A stretch of DNA of 64,000 nucleotides from Roseomonas genomospecies 6. GTDB lineage: Bacteria > Pseudomonadota > Alphaproteobacteria > Azospirillales > Azospirillaceae. Below the pieces are notes generated by a model. That model did not search any database, was not told the origin of the DNA, and saw only the letters and a program-made list of their open reading frames with translations. Positions 53,090-61,852 of this stretch are shown here, piece by piece (the first letter of the stretch is position 1; every line of letters starts with the position of its first letter). Location: positions 1-64,000 of the forward strand of contig NZ_QOKW01000020.1 of NCBI RefSeq assembly GCF_008365375.1. The letters are read 5' to 3'. The position numbers and the translations under genes are program-made.

Positions 53090-53941
53090 CTATCGTGCAT
53101 CCAGAAAGGTCAGCAAGTCGCGGTTGAAGCGGTCCATGTGCGTCAGGAACAGGCCGTGCGGTGCCCCTTCGTAGACGGTCAGCGTCGCGTTCGGCATCAG
53201 CTCGGCGGTTTTCCTCCCGGTGATGCCAAGCGGGCTGGACACATCCAAGTCACCGTGGATCAGCAAGGTCGGCACGGCGATGCCCTGAAGTTCCCGCCGG
53301 AAGTCGGTGGAGGTCGTCGCGCGGTGACAATCCAGAAGCGCCTTCATCGAGGCTTGCAAAGCCATCGATTTCACCCAGGCCATCATGTCGGCCGAACTGT
53401 CCGCCGTCATGAAGGGGCGAATGTTGTCCTCCAACCATTTGGGAAAGTCCCGCATCAGACAGTCCGAGCGGAAGGCTTCGAAGACGGCAGGATCGATTCC
53501 GTCAGGGTCGTCATCGGAACGGGAAAGCGTTGGTGTCACCGTGCCAACCAGGACTGTGCGGGATACGCGGTGGCTGCCGTGCCGGCTCAGATAACGGATG
53601 ATTTCCCCGCAGGACATGGAATGGCCGACCAAGGTGACATCGCGCAGGTCCAGCGTGTCGAGCAGGGTGGCGAGGTCGTCGGCCAGCCGGTCGAAGTCGA
53701 AGCCGACTCCCGGGTCGCTCGACCGGCCATGGCCGCGGCGGTCGTACGCGATGCAGCGGTAGCCGTGCTCGGCCAGCGCCAGCATCTGGTAGGCCCAGGA
53801 GTCGGAGTTCAGCGACCAACTGGACAGAAGGACGACGGGTTTCCCCCCTCCCCAATCCCGGTAGAAGAGCGCCACGCCGTCATCCGTGTGGATGAAGCCG
53901 GGCTGGACCGGGGCGGCGGGAGATGTCGAAGGCGTGCACAT
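53090..53941 (-). CDS. alpha/beta hydrolase (haloperoxidase/esterase type)
   Basis: A 283-aa alpha/beta-hydrolase. The nucleophile elbow reads VGHSMSCGE (Ser in GHSMS), with the DRRGHGRSSDPG strand-helix before it, Asp in HGDLDVSSPL and His in GAPHGLFLTH, so the triad is complete. It resembles non-haem chloroperoxidase-like esterases. The start chosen is MCTPSTSP, with GGGAGA upstream. Confidence 0.9.
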   Translation of the reverse strand: MCTPSTSPAAPVQPGFIHTDDGVALFYRDWGGGKPVVLLSSWSLNSDSWAYQMLALAEHGYRCIAYDRRGHGRSSDPGVGFDFDRLADDLATLLDTLDLRDVTLVGHSMSCGEIIRYLSRHGSHRVSRTVLVGTVTPTLSRSDDDPDGIDPAVFEAFRSDCLMRDFPKWLEDNIRPFMTADSSADMMAWVKSMALQASMKALLDCHRATTSTDFRRELQGIAVPTLLIHGDLDVSSPLGITGRKTAELMPNATLTVYEGAPHGLFLTHMDRFNRDLLTFLDAR

Positions 53942-54212
53942 GGTCGGTTCTCCCGTGTTCGGGACGTTGGGGAATGCGGAAGCCGGTGCGCTTTGCACCT
54001 TCCGGACCCCCACAGCATCGCCGTTCCGCGATCCGCCTGCGATTACGTCACGGGTAAAGAAAAAGCCTCCGATCGGGTCGGGTTATCGAGCGGTGTTTGT
54101 CTTAGACCGCGCTGTGCACTTGTCGACCGCCCCTGCCGGGAAGGCCGAGATGGCGCTCTCGCCGGATTCTTGCCCGCACCGAAAATTCGTACGCTCCGCA
54201 AAAAGAGCTTTG
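53942..54212. other. divergent intergenic region
   Basis: Together with the promoter and operator to 54296 this forms about 355 bp between divergent genes. Only the plus-strand promoter and palindrome listed next were recognised; the minus-strand promoter of the hydrolase was not found. Confidence 0.4.
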
Positions 54213-54241
54213 TTGGCAAACGAATCTCCAGCTATCATATT
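54213..54241 (+). promoter_or_regulatory. sigma-70-type promoter of the hydroxy-acid/ABC operon
   Basis: TTGGCA at 54213-54218, 17-bp spacer, CATATT at 54236-54241. Expected start of transcription near 54248, directly before the palindrome at 54250-54270. Confidence 0.65.
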
Positions 54242-54249
54242 CCAGTTGA

Positions 54250-54270
54250 TGTAATCGTATTTCGATTACA
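54250..54270. promoter_or_regulatory. palindromic operator TGTAATCG-N5-CGATTACA
   Basis: Perfect 8-bp arms with a 5-bp spacer lie at the predicted transcription start, 27 bp before the GTG of the FAD-dehydrogenase gene. A protein bound here would block initiation, so repression is expected. The IclR regulator at the end of the cluster is the obvious candidate; a GntR-type protein would fit the shape equally well. Confidence 0.6.
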
Positions 54271-54296
54271 TAGTGGATAGATCAAGGAGATCGCGC

Positions 54297-55742
54297 GTGG
54301 ACGTGATCGCAGAACTGACGGGGCTGATCGGCGCCGACGCCGTCCTGACCGCCCCCTCCGACCTGGATGCCGTTACGGAGGATTGGCGCGGGCGTTATCG
54401 CGGCCCGGCGCTCTGCCTCGCGCGCCCCGCCACCGCCGAACAGGTGGCCGACGTGGTCCGCTGCTGCGCCCGGCACGGCGTGCCGGTGCTGCCTCAGGGC
54501 GGCAACACCAGCCTGTGCGGCGGCGCCGTTCCGTCGGAGAATGGTCCTGCCCCGGTCATTCTCAGCCTGACGCGCATGCGGGCGGTCCGCGCCATCGACC
54601 CGGTGAACAACACCATGGAGGTCGAGGCCGGCTGCGTCCTCGCCACCGTGCAGGACGCGGCGGCGGCGGCGGGGCGGCTCTATCCGGTCAGCCTGGGTGC
54701 CGAGGGCTCCTGCCAGATCGGCGGCACCATCGCCACCAACGCGGGCGGCACCTCGGTCCTGCGTTACGGCAACACGCGCGAGAATGTCCTGGGGCTGGAG
54801 GTCGTTCTGGCCGACGGCACCATCTGGTCGGGCCTGTACGGCCTTCGCAAGAACAACACCGGCTACGATCTGAAGCACCTGTTCATCGGCTCGGAAGGCA
54901 CGCTGGGCATCATCACCGCGGCGACGCTGAAGCTGCATCCGCTGCCGACGCGCCATGCGGTGGCCTGGGTCGGGATGGCGTCGCCGGAGGACGCTCTGAC
55001 CTTGCTGACCCGGGTGCAGGAGCGCAGCGCGGCCCGGCTGTCCGCCTTCGAGATGATCAACCGCCTGCAGCTCGATCTGGTGGCCGGCCATGTCCCCGGC
55101 CGCCGCAGCCCGATCGGGAGCGAAGCCGACTGGCATGTGCTGATCGAGCTGTCGGACAACGGGTCCGGCGACGCGCTCGACGCCGAATTGCAGGCGATCC
55201 TGGAGGACGCCTTCGCCGACGGCCTGCTGAGCGACGCGGCCCTGGCGTCCAGCGAAGCGCAGCGTCACGCCATGTGGGAGGTCCGCCACAGCGTGTCGGA
55301 GGCCAACAAGAAGGCCGGCGTCGGCCTGACCACCGACTGCGCGGTGCCGCTGTCGGCGGTTCCCGCCTTCATCGCGGCGGCGACCGGGGCGGTGCGCGCC
55401 CTGGTGCCGGACCTGCCGGTGATCGTCGTCGCCCATCTCGGCGACGGCAACGTCCACTTCATCCCCTTCTTCACCTTCGACGCCTGGGAAGCCGCCGCGA
55501 AGGACGGCGGGACGGAGGGGGGCGGCCGCGACGCGCTCGCCGCCGCGCTGCGCCACGCCGTCAACGACGAGGCCGCCCGGCTGAAGGGGACCTTCAGCGC
55601 CGAACACGGGGTCGGCCGCGTCCAGCTCCCCGAAATGGCCCGCTACAAGCCCTCGGCGGAGCTGGCGCTGATGCGCGCCGTCAAGCGGGCGCTCGACCCG
55701 CAGAACATCTTCAATCCCGGACGGCTTCTGCCGCCCGGCTGA
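54297..55742 (+). CDS. FAD-linked D-hydroxy-acid dehydrogenase (GlcD/D-2-HGDH type)
   Basis: A 481-aa flavoprotein with the FAD_binding_4 domain (PVLPQGGNTSLCGGAV near 68; GGTIATNAGGTSVLRYGN near 145; IGSEGTLGIITAATLKLHPL near 205) and the FAD-oxidase C domain (VVAHLGDGNVHF with metal-binding His; FSAEHGVGR near 440). It oxidises a D-2-hydroxy acid such as D-lactate, glycolate or D-2-hydroxyglutarate to the keto acid, passing electrons to quinone or an ETF. The GTG start has AAGGAG upstream. It is the first gene of the operon. Confidence 0.9.
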   Translation: MDVIAELTGLIGADAVLTAPSDLDAVTEDWRGRYRGPALCLARPATAEQVADVVRCCARHGVPVLPQGGNTSLCGGAVPSENGPAPVILSLTRMRAVRAIDPVNNTMEVEAGCVLATVQDAAAAAGRLYPVSLGAEGSCQIGGTIATNAGGTSVLRYGNTRENVLGLEVVLADGTIWSGLYGLRKNNTGYDLKHLFIGSEGTLGIITAATLKLHPLPTRHAVAWVGMASPEDALTLLTRVQERSAARLSAFEMINRLQLDLVAGHVPGRRSPIGSEADWHVLIELSDNGSGDALDAELQAILEDAFADGLLSDAALASSEAQRHAMWEVRHSVSEANKKAGVGLTTDCAVPLSAVPAFIAAATGAVRALVPDLPVIVVAHLGDGNVHFIPFFTFDAWEAAAKDGGTEGGGRDALAAALRHAVNDEAARLKGTFSAEHGVGRVQLPEMARYKPSAELALMRAVKRALDPQNIFNPGRLLPPG

Positions 55743-55801
55743 TCACCTCCGCCCTTTCGACCCTCTTTCCGCCGTCCCGGCCCATCAAAAGGAGTTCCGA
55801 C

Positions 55802-56884
55802 ATGAGCATGCGCCAATCCGGCTGGTCCCGCCGCACCCTGCTGAAAGCCGGCGCCGCCGGCACCGCGGCGCTTGCCATGCCGGCCATCTGGAGCCCGGCC
55901 CGCGCGCAGAACAAGCGGATCGTCGTGCGCGACGACGGCGGCATCTACACCAAGGCCTATGGCGAGGTCTTCTACAAGCCCTTCACCGCGGCCACCGGCA
56001 TCGAGGTCGTCGGCGTCCAGGCCAACGCCGAGCCGACCGCGCAGATCCGTTCGATGGTGGAGGCCAAGTCCTACACCTGGGACATGGCCAAGATCAGCGA
56101 GCCGGCCATCCTGATGCTGACCGCCGGCGACAAGCCGATGCTGGAGAAGCACGGGCTGGAGAACGATCCGGCGGTCGCCGCCATTCCCAAGCAGTACATG
56201 TCGGAATACGGCGTCGGCACCAACGTCTACACCACCGTGCTGGCCTACCGCACCGACGTCTTCAAGGGCCGCAAGGCCCCGGCCTCCTGGAAGGATTTCT
56301 ACGACGTCGCCGGAGTCCCCGGCCGCCGCGCCCTGCGCAAGCACCCCTTCGACACCATCGAACAGGCGCTGATGGCCGACGGCGTGCCCGCCAGCGAGGT
56401 CTATCCCTGCGATTTCGACCGCGCCTTCAAGACGCTGGACCGCATCAAGAAGGACATTCCGATCTTCTGGACCAGCGGCGCGCAGGTCGAGCAGATGCTG
56501 ATTTCCGGCGAGGTCGATCTCGTGCCGACCTGGGTGTCGCGCCCGCAGGCGGCGATCGCCGCCGGTGCTCCGGTCGGCATCGTCTGGGACCAGAACATCT
56601 GGGGCCTCGACAACTGGGCCATCCTGGCCGGCACGCCGAACGCCGACGCCTGCCGCCAGTTCATCAAGTTCACCTGCGATCCCAAGCGGCAGGCGGAGCT
56701 GACGAAGTACTTCCCGGCGGGCGTCACCATGCCCGACGCCTTCAAGCACATCGACCCGGCGATCGCGCCCAACTGCCCGACCTTCCCCGCGAACATCGAG
56801 AAGGGCGTCAAGATCAACGCGCAGTTCTGGCTGGACAACCAGCAGAAGGCGCTGGAGCGCTACAACGCCTGGCTTCTGAGCTGA
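55802..56884 (+). CDS. periplasmic substrate-binding protein of a polyamine-type ABC transporter
   Basis: A 360-aa PotD-like protein with a Tat signal (RRTLLKAGAAG, cleavage after SPARA near residue 34) and a two-lobe fold (RIVVRDDGGIYTKAYGEVFY; APASWKDFYDVAGVPGRRAL; INAQFWLDNQQKALERYNAW). Relatives bind putrescine, spermidine, opines or other small cations; the acidic residues that hold polyamines cannot be placed by eye. AAAAGGAG precedes the ATG. A long hairpin follows the gene. Confidence 0.9.
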   Translation: MSMRQSGWSRRTLLKAGAAGTAALAMPAIWSPARAQNKRIVVRDDGGIYTKAYGEVFYKPFTAATGIEVVGVQANAEPTAQIRSMVEAKSYTWDMAKISEPAILMLTAGDKPMLEKHGLENDPAVAAIPKQYMSEYGVGTNVYTTVLAYRTDVFKGRKAPASWKDFYDVAGVPGRRALRKHPFDTIEQALMADGVPASEVYPCDFDRAFKTLDRIKKDIPIFWTSGAQVEQMLISGEVDLVPTWVSRPQAAIAAGAPVGIVWDQNIWGLDNWAILAGTPNADACRQFIKFTCDPKRQAELTKYFPAGVTMPDAFKHIDPAIAPNCPTFPANIEKGVKINAQFWLDNQQKALERYNAWLLS

Positions 56885-56911
56885 GGCGCCGGGGCGCCTA
56901 GCCCCCCAAGA

Positions 56912-56957
56912 CCCGCGACCGGCCCCACCCTGACCGAAAGGCGGGGCCGGTCGCGGG
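56912..56957 (+). terminator. long hairpin between the binding-protein and ATPase genes
   Basis: A perfect 15-bp inverted repeat, CCCGCGACCGGCCCC and GGGGCCGGTCGCGGG, with a 16-base loop, is followed after a few bases by ATTTTT. In ABC operons such hairpins often partly terminate or protect the upstream message, giving more binding protein than transporter. I expect partial termination or stabilisation, not a full stop. Confidence 0.6.
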
Positions 56958-57003
56958 GCTCCCGCATTTTTCCCATTTCCCTTCCGACGCGAGGAGACCT
57001 GCC

Positions 57004-58137
57004 ATGTCGTCGTCCAGCCTAACCGTCCAGGGTCTCGCCAAGCGCTACGGCGATTTCGTGGCGCTCGCCCCCACGGATCTCGTGGTCGCCGACGGTGAAT
57101 TCCTGACCCTGCTCGGCCCGTCGGGCTCGGGCAAGACGACGCTGCTCAGTCTGCTCGCCGGGCTGGTTCCGCCCGATGAAGGAAGCGTGCGCATCGGCGC
57201 GCAGGACGTGACCTACGCCCCGCCCTACGAGCGCGACATCGGCGTGGTGTTCCAGAACTACGCCCTGTTCCCGCACATGACGATCGAAGAGAACATCGCC
57301 TTTCCGCTGAAGATGCGGAAGATTCCGGAATCCCAGGCGAAGACGCGGGCGCGCGAGGCGCTGGAGATGGTCCATCTGCCGCACATCGCCGGGCGTTACC
57401 CGCGCGAGCTGTCGGGCGGCCAGCAGCAGCGCGTCGCCCTTGCCCGCTGCATGGTCTACAAGCCGTCGATCATCCTGATGGACGAACCGCTGGGTGCCTT
57501 GGACAAGAAGCTGCGCGAGCACATGCAGCTTGAGATCAAGCATCTGCACCGCGAGCTGGGGACGACGGTCGTCTACGTCACCCACGACCAGGAAGAGGCG
57601 ATGACGATGTCCGATCGCATCTGCCTGATGAATTCCGGCCGCATCGAGCAGTTGGGCACACCCGCCGACCTGTATTTCCGCCCGCGCACCCTGTTCGTCG
57701 CCGACTTCCTCGGCGAATCCAACCTGCTGCCGGCGGCGCTGGGGCCGCGCCTGGGCGACGAGGCGGAAATCCGGCTGGGCAGCGCCGGCATTCCGGGGCG
57801 CGCGCTCGCCAATGGCCACGACCTGCCGCCGGGCACCCCGGTGCGGGTGATGGTGCGCCCGCAGAACCTGACCATCGCCCGCACTTCGGACGATCAAGCG
57901 TCCGGTGTGAAGGGCCGGGTGTCCGACGTGATGGTCACCGGCAGCCTGACCAAGGTCTACATGCAGCCGCTCGACAAGGCCCTGCCGCCGCTGGTCGCCG
58001 CCTTCGCCACCCGCAACGAGGCCGAGGCCATCCGCATCGACGACGTGGTGGCTCTGTCCTGGGACAGCCGCGACGCCGTGGTGATCGCGGACAGCGGCCC
58101 GGCGGCGATGCCCGCAACCACGGCCAAGGCGGCCTGA
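57004..58137 (+). CDS. PotA-like ABC transporter ATPase
   Basis: A 377-aa ATPase: Walker A GPSGSGKTT (about 40), Q-loop VFQNYALFPHMT, signature LSGGQQQRVALAR (about 138), Walker B ILMDEPLGALD (about 158), His in VTHDQEEAMT. A C-terminal TOBE-type domain (about 250-360, RVMVRPQNLTIAR) marks it as the polyamine/iron/sulfate branch. It lies 1 bp before the permease gene. GAGGAGACC precedes the ATG. Confidence 0.95.
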   Translation: MSSSSLTVQGLAKRYGDFVALAPTDLVVADGEFLTLLGPSGSGKTTLLSLLAGLVPPDEGSVRIGAQDVTYAPPYERDIGVVFQNYALFPHMTIEENIAFPLKMRKIPESQAKTRAREALEMVHLPHIAGRYPRELSGGQQQRVALARCMVYKPSIILMDEPLGALDKKLREHMQLEIKHLHRELGTTVVYVTHDQEEAMTMSDRICLMNSGRIEQLGTPADLYFRPRTLFVADFLGESNLLPAALGPRLGDEAEIRLGSAGIPGRALANGHDLPPGTPVRVMVRPQNLTIARTSDDQASGVKGRVSDVMVTGSLTKVYMQPLDKALPPLVAAFATRNEAEAIRIDDVVALSWDSRDAVVIADSGPAAMPATTAKAA

Positions 58138-58138
58138 C

Positions 58139-59923
58139 ATGAGCGACCAGATCATGACCATGTCTCACGCCGCCCCACGGCGCGGCGCCCCACCGGCCTG
58201 GCGCAAGCCGGTGCTGATGGGCGCGCCCATCGTCCTGCTGCTCACCGTCTTCCTGGTCTTCCCGGTCGGGCAGCTTCTGGCGCTCAGCGTCTACAACGGC
58301 GAAGGCTTCACGCTGGCGCCCTACCGGCAGCTCTTCTCCTCCGGCCTCTACGTCACCGTTCTGTGGATCACGCTGAAGATCTCGCTGGCGACGACGCTGG
58401 TCGCGGTGGCCGGGGCCTACCCCATCGCCTACCTGATTTCCGTCACCAAGGGACCGGCGAAGAGCCGGCTGATCTTCTGGGTGCTGCTGGCCTTCTGGAC
58501 CAGCTTCCTGGTGCGCGCCTTCGCCTGGGTCATCATCCTGGGGCGCAACGGCGTCATCAACGGCACGCTGATGTCGCTCGGCCTCATCGACCGGCCCATC
58601 GACCTGCTCTACGGCTTCGGGTCGGTGCTGGTCGGCATGGTGCACGCCATGCTGCCGCTGGCGGTGATGACCATGCTGGCGGTGATGGAGAACATCGACC
58701 GCACCCTGCCGCGCGCCGCAAGCACGCTGGGCGCGCGTCCCGGCACCGCCTTCTGGACCGTCTATTTCCCGCTGTCGCTGCCCGGTGTCGCCGCCGCGGC
58801 GATCATGGTCTTCGTGACGGCCATCGGCTTCTTCATCGTTCCGGCCCTGCTGGGCGGACGGCGCGAGACGATGATCACCCAGCTCATCATCGACCAAATC
58901 CAGCAGACGCTGAACTGGGGGCTGGCGGGCGCCATCTCGGTGCTGCTGCTGACGGTGGTGCTTGCGGTGTTCGTTCTGTACGACCGCGTCTTCGGCTTCG
59001 CGACTCTGACCGGCGAGACCGCCGGGACCGCTCACAACCGCGACACCGCCATGCGGCGGCTGGGCGGCCGGGTGCTGGGGCTTCTGGGCACGGCGAGCGA
59101 CGCCCTGCTGGGCCTGTTCCCGCGCCGCCGCCCGCGCGGCACCGGCGAGATGCCGTCCGCCGCCCTGCGGACGCTGGTGTGGGCGATGCTGGTGCTGATC
59201 AGCCTGCCGGCCTTCCTGATGATCCCGCTGTCCTTCGGCAAGGCCGGGCTGGCCTGGCCGCCCACCGGCTTCTCCCTGCAATGGTACGAGCAGCTCTTCC
59301 AGTCGCCGCTGTGGATGCAGGCGCTGACCCGGTCTCTGGTGGTGGCCTTCGGCACCGGCCTGCTGTCGATGGCGATCGGCGTGCCGGCGGCCTTCCTGAT
59401 GGTGCGCAGCCGCATGCGGGGCAAGGGCGCGATGCTGGCCTTCATCCTGTCGCCGGTGATCGCTCCGCGCATGATCATCGCCGTCGGCATGTTCTACCTG
59501 TTCGCCCAGATGGGGCTGGTCGGGACCATCCTGGGTCTGGTGATCGGCCACACGGTCGTCGCCGTGCCCTATGTGGTGATGACGATGACGGCGGTGCTGC
59601 GCAACTACGACACCCGGCTCGACCTCGCGGCGCAGAGCCTGGGCGCGCGTCCGCTGGCGGCGCTGCGCCACGTCACCTTCCCGATCCTGGGGGCCGGCAT
59701 GCTGTCGTCCTTCCTCTTCGCCTTCGCCACCTCCTTCGACGAGCTGACCATCTCGCTCTTCTCGTCGGGCGGGCTCAGCGCCACCCTGCCCAAGCAGTTC
59801 TGGGACGAGGTGACGCTTCAGGTCTCCCCCGTCATCGCGGCGGTCTCGACCGGGCTGCTCGTCTTCGTCGCGGTGCTGATCTACGCCGCCGACCGGCTGC
59901 GCCGGCGCAGCCTGGCCTCCTGA
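58139..59923 (+). CDS. fused PotB-PotC double permease
   Basis: A 594-aa protein holding two complete MetI-type permeases in tandem. The first has helices from about 25 to 290 with the EAA loop near NIDRTLPRAASTLGARPGTA. A hydrophilic linker (about 295-345) follows. The second runs from about 345 to 590 with its EAA loop at RLDLAAQSLGARPLAALRHV. Most polyamine-type systems encode these as two proteins, and the expected second permease gene is absent here, so the fusion is genuine rather than a missed stop. Confidence 0.92.
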   Translation: MSDQIMTMSHAAPRRGAPPAWRKPVLMGAPIVLLLTVFLVFPVGQLLALSVYNGEGFTLAPYRQLFSSGLYVTVLWITLKISLATTLVAVAGAYPIAYLISVTKGPAKSRLIFWVLLAFWTSFLVRAFAWVIILGRNGVINGTLMSLGLIDRPIDLLYGFGSVLVGMVHAMLPLAVMTMLAVMENIDRTLPRAASTLGARPGTAFWTVYFPLSLPGVAAAAIMVFVTAIGFFIVPALLGGRRETMITQLIIDQIQQTLNWGLAGAISVLLLTVVLAVFVLYDRVFGFATLTGETAGTAHNRDTAMRRLGGRVLGLLGTASDALLGLFPRRRPRGTGEMPSAALRTLVWAMLVLISLPAFLMIPLSFGKAGLAWPPTGFSLQWYEQLFQSPLWMQALTRSLVVAFGTGLLSMAIGVPAAFLMVRSRMRGKGAMLAFILSPVIAPRMIIAVGMFYLFAQMGLVGTILGLVIGHTVVAVPYVVMTMTAVLRNYDTRLDLAAQSLGARPLAALRHVTFPILGAGMLSSFLFAFATSFDELTISLFSSGGLSATLPKQFWDEVTLQVSPVIAAVSTGLLVFVAVLIYAADRLRRRSLAS

Positions 59924-59972
59924 TCCGCACCGGAACCGACGCTCCACCTCTTCGCACTTCCAAGGATACATC

Positions 59973-60893
59973 ATGCTCGACGCCACCAAACTCCGCGGCA
60001 TTCTGCCCGCCACCCCGACGCCGGTGACCGCCGACGGCACCATCGACGTCGCGGCGTCGAAGGCGCTGTTCTCCTGGCTGAACCGCCAGGGGATCGACGG
60101 GGTGGTCCCGCTAGGCGGCACCGGCGAGTACGGCGCGCTGGCCCGGGCCGAGCGCAACCGCTTCGCCGCGCTGACGGTCGAGGCGATGGCGGGCAAAAAG
60201 CCGGTCATCGCCGGGGTGCTGGACACCGGCTACCACGACGCGCTGGCCGCGGGCCGCGACTTCGCGGCGGCGGGCGTCGACGGCCTGCTGGTCCTGACGC
60301 CCTACTACACCAACCCGACCCAGGCCGGCATCCGCGACTACTTCCTGCGCTACGCCGACGAATCGCCGGTGCCGATCCTGATCTACGAGATCCCCTACCG
60401 CACCCGCATCGCCGTCGATCCGGAGGTCCTTCACGAGCTGTCGCGCCACGAGCGGATCGTCGGCATGAAGGCCTGCAACACCGACATGTACCATTTCCTG
60501 CGCACGATGGCCGGGCTCGACCCGTCCTTCGCCATGCTGAGCGGCGAGGACACGCTGTTCCCGCTGCATGTGGCCGCCGGGGCCAAGGGCGGCATCGTGG
60601 TGACGGCCAACCTTCTGCCGCGCGCCTGGCGCCTGATCTTCGATCTCGCCTCGTCCGGCAAGACCGCCGAGGCGCTGGAGGCCCACCGCACGCTCATTCC
60701 GATGATGAACCTCGCCTTCGCCGAGACCAACCCCGGCCCGATGAAATCGGTGATGGACCTGATCGGCGTGAACGCCCCGGCCATGCTGCCGCCTCTGCGC
60801 GAGCCGCGTCCGGAGCTGCGCGAGGCTCTGAAAAGCGAACTGTCGCGCCTGCTGACCACTTATGAAGGACTGCCGGCGGCCGCGGTGGCCTGA
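59973..60893 (+). CDS. DapA-family lyase/aldolase
   Basis: A 306-aa class I aldolase of the dihydrodipicolinate-synthase superfamily. GGTGEYGAL is the pyruvate-binding loop, Tyr in YEIPYRT and the Schiff-base Lys in VGMKACN. Members cleave or make 2-keto acids by a pyruvate Schiff base (DapA, N-acetylneuraminate lyase, KdgD and others). Because it sits in an uptake operon with hydroxy-acid oxidases, a catabolic lyase or dehydratase is more likely than lysine synthesis. The exact substrate is open. Confidence 0.9.
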   Translation: MLDATKLRGILPATPTPVTADGTIDVAASKALFSWLNRQGIDGVVPLGGTGEYGALARAERNRFAALTVEAMAGKKPVIAGVLDTGYHDALAAGRDFAAAGVDGLLVLTPYYTNPTQAGIRDYFLRYADESPVPILIYEIPYRTRIAVDPEVLHELSRHERIVGMKACNTDMYHFLRTMAGLDPSFAMLSGEDTLFPLHVAAGAKGGIVVTANLLPRAWRLIFDLASSGKTAEALEAHRTLIPMMNLAFAETNPGPMKSVMDLIGVNAPAMLPPLREPRPELREALKSELSRLLTTYEGLPAAAVA

Positions 60894-60915
60894 CCGGTGG
60901 CACCGCTTGCGCGTG

Positions 60916-60935
60916 GCATCCGGTCCGCCGGATGC
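60916..60935. promoter_or_regulatory. short perfect palindrome before the IclR gene
   Basis: GCATCCGG, TCCG, CCGGATGC: 8-bp arms with a 4-base loop, 43 bp before the IclR start. It could be an autoregulatory operator or a hairpin ending the upstream transcript; no T-run follows. It does not match the palindrome at 54250. Confidence 0.4.
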
Positions 60936-60977
60936 TATGCGTAGGCGACCATGCCGATGACGCGAGGAACAGCACCG

Positions 60978-61820
60978 ATGAAGGCCGGAAAGACCACCAA
61001 AACGGGCAGCATGGCGGAAGCCGCCGGCCATCGGGCCGACCCGCGCGACTCGTCGCTGTTCGTCGGTTCGACGGAGAAGACCTTCCAGATCCTGCACGCC
61101 TTCGACGGCCCGCACCGGCAGATGCCGCTGTCCGAGATCGCCAAGGCGGCAGGGCTGGACCGCAGCGCCGCCCAGCGGCTGGTCTACACGCTGGAGACAC
61201 TGGGCTATCTGCGGCGCGTCCACGGCACGCGCAACTACGCGCTCAGCCCGAAGCTGCTGCAGTTCTCCTACAACTACCTCCGCGCGAACGAACTGATCGA
61301 GAAGGCGTCGCCCTACCTGCTGGAGATCAGCCGCAGCGTCGGCGAGACCGCCAACCTGCAGGAGCTGGACGGGCACGAAATCGTCTTCGTCGCCCGGTTC
61401 CCGGGCCGGCATCTGGTGAACATCGACATCATGGTCGGCAGCCGGTTGCCCGCCTACTTCACAGCGTCGGGCACCGCCATCCTGTCGCGCCTGTCGGAGG
61501 AGGAGCAGGAGGAGATCCTCGCCCGCACCGACCTGCGCCCGCTCACGCCCTTCACCGTCAACGACCCCGCTCGCCTGCGCGCCCGCGTGCGGGAGGCGGC
61601 GGAAAAAGGTTACGCCGTGGTGACCAACGAGACGGTGATGGGAGACATCTCCGTCGCCGCCGCCATCACGGACGAGCATGGGCACGCGGTCGCCGGCCTG
61701 AACATCTCCGTCCCCACCACGCGCTGGACGCCGGAGACCGCCGAGCAGGAACTCGCCCGGCATGTGCAGGTGGCGGCGACCTCCATCTCCGTCAACAAAT
61801 TCGCCGGCTATCCGCGGTAG
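60978..61820 (+). CDS. IclR-family transcriptional regulator
   Basis: A 280-aa IclR regulator: winged helix (about 35-95, EKTFQILHAFDGP, LDRSAAQRLVYTLETLGYL) and the effector domain (about 110-275, IVFVARFPG, RLPAYFTASGTAILSRL, HAVAGLNISVP). The ATG chosen has GAGGAA upstream; an ATG nine codons earlier is the alternative. It likely represses or activates the surrounding hydroxy-acid/ABC genes in response to a small organic acid. Confidence 0.93.
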   Translation: MKAGKTTKTGSMAEAAGHRADPRDSSLFVGSTEKTFQILHAFDGPHRQMPLSEIAKAAGLDRSAAQRLVYTLETLGYLRRVHGTRNYALSPKLLQFSYNYLRANELIEKASPYLLEISRSVGETANLQELDGHEIVFVARFPGRHLVNIDIMVGSRLPAYFTASGTAILSRLSEEEQEEILARTDLRPLTPFTVNDPARLRARVREAAEKGYAVVTNETVMGDISVAAAITDEHGHAVAGLNISVPTTRWTPETAEQELARHVQVAATSISVNKFAGYPR

Positions 61821-61852
61821 CGGCATCCGGCGCCGTTCCCCCAGGGAATTCC

